A stretch of 64,000 bases of DNA from JAJEFO01 sp965214325 (GTDB lineage: Bacteria > Pseudomonadota > Alphaproteobacteria > Rhodobacterales > Rhodobacteraceae). The stretch is from contig CBDCBG010000005.1 in NCBI GenBank assembly GCA_965214325.1, forward strand, positions 1 through 64,000, written 5' to 3'. Below the pieces are notes generated by a model. That model did not search any database. It was given only the letters and a program-made list of their open reading frames with translations, and was not told the origin of the DNA. Of this stretch, positions 35,416 to 42,923 are shown one piece after another. The stretch's first letter is position 1. Each line of letters starts with the position of its first letter. The translations under genes and the position numbers were made by a program.

Positions 35416-37507
35416 GCGGAACTTCAGGGGGATCTGAAAAGGGATTCAATGACCAACCTTCTGGTTTTCATGGGTTTTCCGGCCCTGCGGCCGCCCGTCA
35501 ACCTGTCATCCTTATGGGAACGTTCCGGTCAGGGTTCACTCCGAGAAGCTGGAACGCCCGTTTCTGGACCGGGGTCGGCCTGGTGACGACGGACAGCAGG
35601 CTTGCGTCATGGTCCGACAGGCGCAGCTGGTTCAGCGCCATCCCCGAGAGATCGTCGAGCAGGGTGCGGAAGCTGTGGGCGGGCAGGTCGTCTGCGGTGC
35701 GCTTGGTTGCGGCCTTCCGCCGGGCGGATTCCGACGGCCAGGCCTTCTCCACCGGCGAGTTCCGCCGTTCCCGGGCGTCCGCGCGGTCGTCGTCCTCGAA
35801 CAGGAGCGGCGCGAGGCGCCGGCGCATGTGCCATTCGACGTGCAGGGCCAGCATGCAAAGGAACACGTGCGCGCGGACGTGGTCGGGGGAGTACACGTAG
35901 ACCGGACGGATCCGGAGGTCGCTCTTCGCGTTCCGGAACGCGCGCTCCACGCCGGCGAGGCTCTTGTACGCATCAACCGCTTCGGCCGCGCCCATGGAGG
36001 CGGGATCCAGGCTGGTGCGGATGACGCAGCCGCCGTCGAGCCGCGCCTCCGCCTCGATCCGGTCCTTCCGCCTGCGCCAGGAGACGCCCCTGTCGGTGAC
36101 GTCGACTTCCATGTGCTTCCCGACCTTCCGGCGGTTGACGTCCCTGCCCACCCGGCGGTCGATGGCCTCCCGGCCCTTCAGCCGGCCCGAGCGCACCGAC
36201 CTCGCGATCGCCGCCAGCGCCTCCTCGGTGGCCTGGAGCAGGGCCGAACGCTTGCGCGCCCGCTCCTGCCGCAGCCGGGGGTTCATGCAGACCATCAGCC
36301 GCTCGCCGGGGAAGTCCGGGCCCGTGACCTCGGCCACCGCGTCGGGAGCCAGCGTCTCGGGCACCAGAGGGGCCGGGGCGCCGTCCGCGCCCTCCTTCAG
36401 GAGCTTGCGGATGTCTCCCGTCTTCAGCGCCGAGATCCAGTCGAGCCCCGCCGGCTCGATGTCCTCGCGGATCCGCGCCGTGGTCAGCATCCCCCTGTCG
36501 CCCACGAGGGCGATGCGGTCGATGCCGAAGCGCTTTCGGATCCTGTTCACCTGGCTCGCCACCGTGGACGGGTCCGCGGTGTTTCCGGGGAACACCTCCA
36601 CCGCGACCGGGCAGCCGTCGGAGGCGCAGAGCATCCCGAACACGATCTGCCGCTTGCCCCTCTTCCCGTCGCGGCTGTGGCCGAAGGCCGCGAGCGGGCA
36701 GCAGGTGCCCTCGAGGTACGAACTGCTCACGTCGTACAGGATGAGCGTTCCGTCCTTCAGGTGCCGGCTGGCCAGGCTCCTCTCGATCCAGGGCTGGCGC
36801 TTCAGCAGCCAGTCGAGCATGTCGAGCACCTCGTTGCCGGCGACGGGGCCGAGCCCGAGCAGGGCGCCGAGGCTGCTCGTCGCGGTCTCGGGCGACAGCC
36901 GCCGGGCGGTGGCGAGCTTGGAATCGGGCGACAGCACCCTCGAGACGACGGCGGCCAGCGCCAGCTGGCGCTCGCGGCTGCGGGTCCGGTGGAGCATGCG
37001 CTCGAGGCCGAGGTCCCGCGCGGTGCCGAGGACGGCGGCGACATGCCCGTGCAGGAGTGAGCGCTCCACCTGCATGAGGTCGCCGACGTCGCTGACGGCG
37101 ACGGCGCCCTTGAGCACGGCCCGGAAGCCATCGACGATCTCGGGCGGGAACTTCGAGAGGTTGGCGACGGTCCTCTTGCGGACCCGCTTTCCCTCCCGCC
37201 AAGCCTGGCGGAGGAGGATTGCGGGCTTTCCTGCCTGGTTGGGGACGGATTCGATGTTGAGGGCCATGGCTGGCATCCGTTATGGGAACTTTCCGGGCAT
37301 CATATGCCGACCCGTCCCATGATGTCAAGCGGAAAATCGAAAAAAAACTGCGTCCCCGTTCAATCCCCTCGGAACCGCTCGCCGGATGCGCTGGAATCCA
37401 CGCCTGCGGGCGTTATGGCAACAGAAATCCATCTACGGGGCCTCAGAACCGCAGATTCCCGTTTCATGTCAACGGGTTGCACGCAAAATGACCGTGTGAA
37501 GTTCCGT
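35416..37507 (-). mobile_element. IS1634-family element (second type)
   Basis: Ends read inward are GCGGAACTTCAGGG from 35416 and ACGGAACTTCACAC from 37507. CTAG flanks both sides (35412-35415 and 37508-37511), so a 4-bp palindromic target is duplicated. It begins only 19 bases past IS6 copy 3. Confidence 0.8.
35498..37276 (-). CDS. IS1634-family transposase (second type)
   Basis: The 592-aa protein is intact. Key segments are LILYDVSSSYLEGTCCPLA, GFGHSRD-type AAFGHSRDGKRGKRQIV, IALVGDRGMLTTARI (conserved Asp) and YKSLAGVERAFRNAKSDLRI near the C-terminus (catalytic Glu region). It is clearly related to the enzyme at 53824 and more distant from the one at 27937. Confidence 0.9.
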   Translation of the reverse strand: MPAMALNIESVPNQAGKPAILLRQAWREGKRVRKRTVANLSKFPPEIVDGFRAVLKGAVAVSDVGDLMQVERSLLHGHVAAVLGTARDLGLERMLHRTRSRERQLALAAVVSRVLSPDSKLATARRLSPETATSSLGALLGLGPVAGNEVLDMLDWLLKRQPWIERSLASRHLKDGTLILYDVSSSYLEGTCCPLAAFGHSRDGKRGKRQIVFGMLCASDGCPVAVEVFPGNTADPSTVASQVNRIRKRFGIDRIALVGDRGMLTTARIREDIEPAGLDWISALKTGDIRKLLKEGADGAPAPLVPETLAPDAVAEVTGPDFPGERLMVCMNPRLRQERARKRSALLQATEEALAAIARSVRSGRLKGREAIDRRVGRDVNRRKVGKHMEVDVTDRGVSWRRRKDRIEAEARLDGGCVIRTSLDPASMGAAEAVDAYKSLAGVERAFRNAKSDLRIRPVYVYSPDHVRAHVFLCMLALHVEWHMRRRLAPLLFEDDDRADARERRNSPVEKAWPSESARRKAATKRTADDLPAHSFRTLLDDLSGMALNQLRLSDHDASLLSVVTRPTPVQKRAFQLLGVNPDRNVPIRMTG

Positions 37508-37769
37508 CTAGGTGACGTCCGAGTCGGCAGGGTCAGGACCGGAGGGCAACGGGCCGCCTGCGTAGCAAGGGGTGGTTGTCAAGGTTGGCGCTGATCCGAA
37601 ATTGAGCGAAGTCGAGGAAGACCACCATCCACTGTGCCAAAAGTACAACTCACCCCTACATATTGGGTTATCAGGATCGGCGTGGGGTTGAATCAGGAGT
37701 TTCCTGCTCGATATTTGGCGAGTCGCCGGTAGGGCGGCATGTCTTCAGCATACGTCGGAGGATGAGAGC

Positions 37770-37964
37770 GTGAGCAATACGACAAGTTGTACGGGCAAGG
37801 ATGGTGATACTTGGGAGATCTACACGGACCGGGGCGGCGATTGGCGCTGGAGACGGACGGCCTCGAATGGCCGGATCGTCGGGGCATCGTCGGAAGGATA
37901 CTCGGCCCGGTCCGCCTGTGTCACAAACGCGAAGCGAAATGGCATGGACTGCGAGCCGAGCTGA
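37770..37964 (+). CDS. YegP-like (DUF1508) small protein
   Basis: The 64-aa protein starts with GTG, with GGAGG eight bases upstream. It reads WEIYTDRGGDWRWRRTASNG, then IVGASSEGYSARSACVTN, a single DUF1508 unit (xxIYxDxxGxWRWRxxxxNGxIIAxSxEGYxxxxxC). Members are common in archaea and bacteria with unclear roles. Base usage is less GC-rich than in the operon regions. Confidence 0.7.
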   Translation: MSNTTSCTGKDGDTWEIYTDRGGDWRWRRTASNGRIVGASSEGYSARSACVTNAKRNGMDCEPS

Positions 37965-38120
37965 TGGCGCCCGTGTTTGGCCGGGCACCTCCAGGGGATG
38001 GAGTGCCCGGCATGTTTCTGTGTTCGGGGATCTCTAGCTGCACGCAGGGCAGCTAGAGAGCGAGGCTGATGTCAGGCGACGAACGAAGGCATTCGCGTAA
38101 TATTTTTGCGGAGGTTGGTG

Positions 38121-38801
38121 ATGTCTATTGAAACAAGATTTGCTGTTGGATACGGCGTGGCCCTCGTCGTGTTGGCGATTGTCGCGACCGCGTTAGGATT
38201 CAAGGAACTGCAGTTCGATTCCACGTCGTTCGCGCAGATCGGCACGTTGCTGCTCACTCTTGCCTTGGTCGCCATCGTGATTGAGCGGGCGGTCGAGGTA
38301 TACGTGGCGAAACGGTACGATCCTGAGAAGCTGCGTGTTCGGCGGCCGCTAACGCGAGCCGAGGCCAAGCTCGCAAAGGCCGAACAGGTGCTCGCTGAGG
38401 AGAGAGAGCGACGTCACGGGTCATCCCGCGTCGCTACCGAAGAAGACGAGCGGTATATGCAAGTGCTCCTACAGAACGTTCACGACGCTCATGAAGCGCT
38501 AGACGGTGCAGATGAGCAGACTTGGCTTCCGCTCTCGAAGGTGCGTGCGGGAAAGATTCGGGCAGCGAGTTTCCTCTCGTTGACGTTTGGTGCCTTGGCC
38601 TCGTTCTCAGGGGTGCGAGTGCTAGGTCAGTTTGTTCCGATGGAGAACGGTCAACTAGTGGGCGCACTCGCTGAATCTGCATTGCAACTAGACGCGTTCC
38701 GGATAACCGATGCGCTGCTGACTGCGCTGGTTCTTGCAGGTGGCGCTGACGGAATTCACAAGATGATTTCGTCGTTTGAGTCGTTTCGTTCGTCGGCCTA
38801 G
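38121..38801 (+). CDS. Membrane protein of unknown function
   Basis: The 226-aa protein starts at MSIETRF, with GGAGG six bases before the ATG; a start 15 bases earlier is less likely. It has two N-terminal membrane helices (AVGYGVALVVLAIVATALGF and IGTLLLTLALVAIVI), a charged cytoplasmic coiled-coil stretch (RAEAKLAKAEQVLAEERERR), and two more helices near the C-terminus. Codon usage is less GC3-rich than its neighbours, suggesting recent transfer. I know no family. Confidence 0.6.
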   Translation: MSIETRFAVGYGVALVVLAIVATALGFKELQFDSTSFAQIGTLLLTLALVAIVIERAVEVYVAKRYDPEKLRVRRPLTRAEAKLAKAEQVLAEERERRHGSSRVATEEDERYMQVLLQNVHDAHEALDGADEQTWLPLSKVRAGKIRAASFLSLTFGALASFSGVRVLGQFVPMENGQLVGALAESALQLDAFRITDALLTALVLAGGADGIHKMISSFESFRSSA

Positions 38802-38961
38802 ACCGTTCGAGACTGGTGCGTCGGCCGACCCGGCCCATGCCGGTGCGAGCGAACGTTCACTTTCGTTGGGCTTCACCCGTGAACGATCGCAGCCGGGACG
38901 CGAGGGTGACGTCGCGCGTCTGGTTCTTCGGAGTTATCTCCATGGTAGTTCGGAAGACATT
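38802..38961. other. Short non-coding stretch before a Tn3-type end
   Basis: No gene seen. It is the transition between the lower-GC island and the mini-Tn3. Confidence 0.4.
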
Positions 38962-39063
38962 CGGTACGTCGGCACAAAGGTAAATGAGGCGACATAGCCA
39001 ACGGCGGATTATCCACGCCTGACAAGAGTCTGGCCTGAATTGGCATCCCCCGAAATCGAGGCT

Positions 39064-39210
39064 GGTTCAGGCCGCAGGATTCAGGGGGAGGATGCCGAAA
39101 GCGTCGCCGAGCTTCCCGTCGGAGAAGTCGCATTCGCCAAGCATGTTGACATGCGCCCATGACATTGGAGAGTGACTGCCGTTCACGCTGGGAAAGTCTT
39201 CCCGCACTTC
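39064..39210 (-). pseudogene. Tn3-family TnpA, C-terminal remnant
   Basis: HSPMSWAHVNMLGECDFSDG, then KLGDAFGILPLNPAA and a stop, matches the last residues of Tn3 transposases and parallels the remnant at 16429 (HSPQTWGHTNMLGEYDLS). The upstream part carries a stop codon and loses similarity. Confidence 0.65.
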
Positions 39211-39403
39211 AGCGTCGGGCACTCACTCCAGCTACCGGGCGCGGCAAGCATCTCGGCCGGCCGCCGCTCGCTCCCGGGCTGGTGAGGGCAATCAGGGCGA
39301 TGCTCGGGCCGCAGAATTCCTTTGCTCACGGAGCCGGAAGCGTAATTTCCTATGTCGCCTCATGTAATCGCGGTAGGAAACCGGGTTACCCCGGTCCCCC
39401 CGC

Positions 39404-39437
39404 ACAGATCCGGACGTGCGCGTTAACGCATCCGGCT
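39404..39437 (-). ncRNA. Intron domain V
   Basis: The hairpin AGCCGGATGCG-TTAA-CGCGCACGTCCGGATCT is the catalytic heart of the ribozyme. The apical loop reads UUAA instead of the usual GNRA. The reverse-transcriptase stop codon (39425-39423) lies inside it. Confidence 0.75.
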
Positions 39438-40922
39438 CCTGCCTTGGGTGTTGACGGCGAGACGCTGGCCGGGCCACGGGTGACGGATGGTGGGTTCTGG
39501 CCAGTGGACTCCGATTAGGCGAGCCAGTGCCGACCATTCAGTGCGGTCTTTCTGCGAGCGTCTGCGCAAGGCGCGCAGGAACAGCCGCTTGACCGCGATG
39601 ACAAACCTCGACAGGGCTTTTGAAGTGCCGGGAACGGCGTAGTAGTTCAGCCACCCGTTGATGACTCTTCCGAGCCATCGCGCCACTTCGTGTTTGCCCA
39701 TGTGCCGACGTTTGCGCAGTTCTTCCTTGATGCGCCTGAGTGTCCGCCTCACCCGTTTTCGGGACGGCTTGCGTCCGACCCGGAATTTCCCTCGCAGGGT
39801 GGTGACGCAAAAGTGCGTCATGCCCAGAAAGTCGAAGGTCTCCGGTTTGCCCTGCCCGCGTTCTTTCCGTCTTGCTTTCGCAAACCGTCCGAACGCAATG
39901 AGCCGGGTCTTGTCGGGGTGCATGTCCAGCCCGAAACGGGCGAGCCTTTCCCTCAGATCGCTCAGGAAGCTCTCCGCTTCCCACTGGTGTTGAAAGCCAA
40001 CCACGAAGTCGTCCGCGTAGCGAACAACGATCATGTCGCCTTTCCCCTTCCGTTTGCGCCATGACTTGTGCACCCAGAGGTCAAACACGTAGTGCAGGTA
40101 GGCGTTAGCCAGGACCGGCGAGACAATCGCCCCCTGAGGAACGCCTCTGCCCGTGTCCGTCCAGTCGGTCCCCTCCATGACGCCAGCGTTCAACCATTTG
40201 GTGATGAGGCGGATGAGGCGCTTGTCTCCGATGCGATGTTCCAGAAACCGAATCATCCAGCCCCGGTCCAAATTGTCGAAGAATGCGCGGATATCCGCGT
40301 CAAGAATCCAGTTGATCTTGCGCTGCTCAATTCCGACCGTGAGCGCGTCGAGCGCGTTGTGCGCCCCGCGCCCCGGTCGGAACCCGTAGCTGAACCCGAG
40401 AAACTCCGACTCGTAGATCGGTACCAGAATCATGTCCGCCACCGCCTTCTGAACGATCTTGTCCTCCAGTGTGGCGATGCCGAGCGGTCGTGTTCCGCCG
40501 TCCGGCTTGGGTATCTCGACCCGCCGAACCGGCGGCGCGCGGTACGCTCCCCTGTGCAGCCGTCCGTGCAGGTCGATCAGGCGATCTTCCAGCCCTTCGG
40601 CATACATTTCCCACGTCACGCCATCCACGCCGGCGGCCACGTCACTCTTGAGCGAGTGGAACGCTTCCGCCAGCACGGGCACCGTGATGTGGTGCAGGAG
40701 CGCCACGAGACGCTCTTCCGGGTTTCTCTTTGCAGCCTGCCGTATCCGGTCGGCCTCCTGTGACAGGCTTTCCCGCTTCTGCGCGCGGCGCCTGCTTCGG
40801 CTTCCCGAATTTCCCTCGGCCCCGTCCCTTGGCTCCGCCAACTCCGCTGAGCGTTGCCGCCCTTTGTTCGCTGGTTTCAAAGCTACTATGGACGGGTCTG
40901 ACTTCTTCAAGCCGTCCGTCAT
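39423..40922 (-). CDS. ltrA: Group II intron reverse transcriptase/maturase
   Basis: The start MTDGLKKSDPSIVALKPANK at 40922 is more likely than longer readings that run through intron RNA structure. The roughly 499-aa protein has the RT blocks GVDGVTWEMYAEGLEDRL, YGFRPGRGAHNALDAL, GVPQGAIVSPVLANAYLHYV and the catalytic IVVRYADDFVVGF. The maturase/GIIM part follows (WLGRVINGWLNYYAVPGT). No HNH endonuclease domain is seen, so it should prime from nicked or replicating DNA. The frame is intact. Confidence 0.9.
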   Translation of the reverse strand: MTDGLKKSDPSIVALKPANKGRQRSAELAEPRDGAEGNSGSRSRRRAQKRESLSQEADRIRQAAKRNPEERLVALLHHITVPVLAEAFHSLKSDVAAGVDGVTWEMYAEGLEDRLIDLHGRLHRGAYRAPPVRRVEIPKPDGGTRPLGIATLEDKIVQKAVADMILVPIYESEFLGFSYGFRPGRGAHNALDALTVGIEQRKINWILDADIRAFFDNLDRGWMIRFLEHRIGDKRLIRLITKWLNAGVMEGTDWTDTGRGVPQGAIVSPVLANAYLHYVFDLWVHKSWRKRKGKGDMIVVRYADDFVVGFQHQWEAESFLSDLRERLARFGLDMHPDKTRLIAFGRFAKARRKERGQGKPETFDFLGMTHFCVTTLRGKFRVGRKPSRKRVRRTLRRIKEELRKRRHMGKHEVARWLGRVINGWLNYYAVPGTSKALSRFVIAVKRLFLRALRRRSQKDRTEWSALARLIGVHWPEPTIRHPWPGQRLAVNTQGRSRMR

Positions 40923-42172
40923 TGGCTTTGGGTTTCCCCTCCTTTCCGCTGCGGCCCCGCACGACTGCGGGGCGACTTGAAGACCTCCCAGGTCCCGGTG
41001 GAATGCTTCTGTACGTGCCATGGTTCTTTGACCCCGGGATGCCCCATTTCGCCTCACCATATCGGCTGATGGGTGTTGCCTTCGACCCAAAGGAAAGTCT
41101 CGGCGCATCCGATCAATCCCATTTCGAGGCTCAATCGCCCGGCCCGCACATGCCGCTGCCGACGCTTCACCTGACACCTCACGGTGCCCGGCGCACGGCT
41201 CGCGGTGAAAGTCGGTGGTTAACCTTTGTTGGGTAGGCTGCTGGCGCGCGCGTCCTTAGGTGGAGGCTTTTCCGGTCCCGCTCTTTCGATTGCGGGCGGG
41301 TGCGCAGTTCCACCATAGACCACGTTTCCAGCGGCCCCCCTAAAATTCCGTACGTCCGGTTTTCCCGGGTACGGCTTCAAGCATCGGGCACCGCAAAGTT
41401 GAGATAGGGCCTTCCGCATGCTGCAACAGGTTAAGGCTGACCCAGCCATACTCTGTCCGCCGCAGGCGTTTACCCTATCCGTAGGCGACAGGCTGACGCC
41501 ACTCTACATCGGTTTCTGAGCACCGACACCATGACGCCGGACTTGTAGCCACCCGAACCCAGAGGTCCTCGCTCAGAGTGGGTTGTGTTGTCCCACCCAT
41601 CGTCGCTTAATCGACCTCATCCGCCAGTGAAAGATACTCCGCGCCATTTCCCGTTTGCGGTTATAGGTTTGGTCTTTGACATTCATGGGTCATCCTGTCT
41701 GTTCCTTTCACCTTCCGATCTTTCACCGCTGAACTTTCCCGAATTGCCGCCGTCTATACGTCGGGGGACCCAATGCGTGCTTTCCTCAGTTCTTCCGCAT
41801 CGGTTCTAGCCATCAGGTAGAAAGGAAACCCTTGGCGTCCCCATTTGCCCCACAAATCAGCTTCATGTGGGAGTCCCATTTCGTCGCTTCAAACAATCGT
41901 TCGCTTTCGCTACGGTCCTCCGGTTTGCTCGCCACCCTGGCTGACCAGACCAGGTCAATAGACTGGCCTACGGTGACTTTGTACTTCCCAGCTCGCTGTG
42001 CACAGATCTCTCTGCGTTCAGTGGGATATGCTACGGCGCCAAACTGAGAATTGCGCCGACAGGACTTTCACCTGCGAGTTCAACAGCTAGATTCGCTGCA
42101 CCCTTCCTGCGGGACTCTCACCCGCTGCACTCGCACCAGTTAGCCTGGCGCACCCTTTGTTGGGTTTAGGCC

Positions 42173-42302
42173 GTCGTTCCAGTTCCCGGCCGGCTGCCGA
42201 TCCTCCTCGACGCCAGCCGGAAACGCCGCCGCCGCCCCGCCGCCATTGCCGGCACCGCGGGAGAGGCCGGCGATGCCGGCCCCGGGCCGGCCGCCGCCCC
42301 AT
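42173..42302. repeat. Duplicated GC-rich spacer (also at 42853-42923 and from 45384)
   Basis: The segment CCGTCGTTCC-(A/G)-GTTCCCGGCC and its continuation CGATCCTCCTCGACGCCAGC occur at 42170 and 42853 and flank the first copy of the duplicated gene. The tail after the IS4 element at 45384 belongs to the same unit. Confidence 0.7.
42265..42281 (-). terminator. GC-rich hairpin after the first gene copy
   Basis: GGCCGGC-GAT-GCCGGCC forms a 7-bp stem with a 3-base loop about 22 bases past the stop at 42303. No T-run follows, so it may be an inefficient or Rho-linked terminator. Confidence 0.4.
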
Positions 42303-42816
42303 TCACCAGACGATCTTGCAGTCCGACGCCTTCACGTCAATTCGGACCGTGTTGTCCCCCGACCACGTCCATGTGTATCTTGCCAATTCGCAGCCGGAGC
42401 CGGAATAGCGGATCGCGATCATGCGCGTGTCCGTATATGTGACGCTCGCGCCCTCGCTACGCATTACCTCTTCGAATTCGAGCAGGCGGTCGGTGACGCG
42501 GCTGGTGGAGGTGAAGTTGTACGTCCACTCCCTTGACTCGTCCGCCACTGTATCTGATTCCCACCCCCAGCCGTCGCTGCAGCGGGCAATCCTGCTTCCT
42601 GACTTTTGCGCGCAGTGCCTCGTCCTCGTGGTTGTCCCGTTCGGCTCGTAGACCGCGCCCACGCTCCGTGCAGGGCGATGACGTTTCACGCTTGCCATCA
42701 GACACATAGGACGATTGCGTCTTCACCTGCAGGACGATCTGGCTCGGCAGGCTCTGCGCCTCGGCGCCGGCGGCGAAGGCCAGGCAGCACAGCACCGCGG
42801 TCATCTGTCTGAACAT
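42303..42816 (-). pseudogene. Secreted-protein paralogue broken by a 92-bp deletion
   Basis: The start MFRQMTAVLCCLAFAAGAEA is a signal peptide, as in the intact copy at 45459. Compared with that copy, the bases matching 45806-45897 are missing, with CGC at both edges of the gap. The 92-bp loss shifts the frame after SPCTER. The later part (AVYEPNGTTTRTRHCAQKSG to ASDCKIVW) is preserved in another frame. Confidence 0.85.
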
Positions 42817-42923
42817 GTTCCTCGCTCCTTCAGTCGCAGAACGTCTCGCCCCGTCGTTCCGGTTCCCGGCCGGTTGCCGATCCTCCTCGACGCCAGCCGG
42901 AAACGCCGCCGCCGCCCCGCCGC

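Larger units (their letters stand above)
39367..42153 (-). mobile_element. Complete group II intron (2787 bp)
   Basis: The 5' end on the minus strand is GTGCGCCAGGCTAACTGG. The 3' end is ACCGCGAT. Domain V (39404-39437) has the AGC triad, the CG bulge and a closing stem. Domain VI (about 39367-39402) is a hairpin with GACCGGGGTAACCCGG. The intron encodes one reverse transcriptase. Its flanks join to give an intact Tn3-type terminal repeat, which fixes both splice points. Confidence 0.88.
38962..42172 (-). mobile_element. Second mini-Tn3, with a group II intron inside its right repeat
   Basis: The left end at 38962-38999 contains CACAAAGGTAAATGAGGCGA then CATAG. The right end is split: GGCCTAAACCCAACAAAGG at 42172-42154 and TACATGAGGCGACATAGG at 39366-39349, both on the minus strand. 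Removing the intron leaves about 424 bp with only the 3' end of a Tn3 transposase gene, the same plan as the element at 16425. Confidence 0.65.

Noticed and set aside
40068..40763. 231-aa plus-strand ORF in the intron
   Set aside because: It is antisense to the reverse transcriptase core.
42265..42281. Strong intrinsic terminators after the secreted genes
   Set aside because: The stems are good but no T-run follows, so only low confidence is given.
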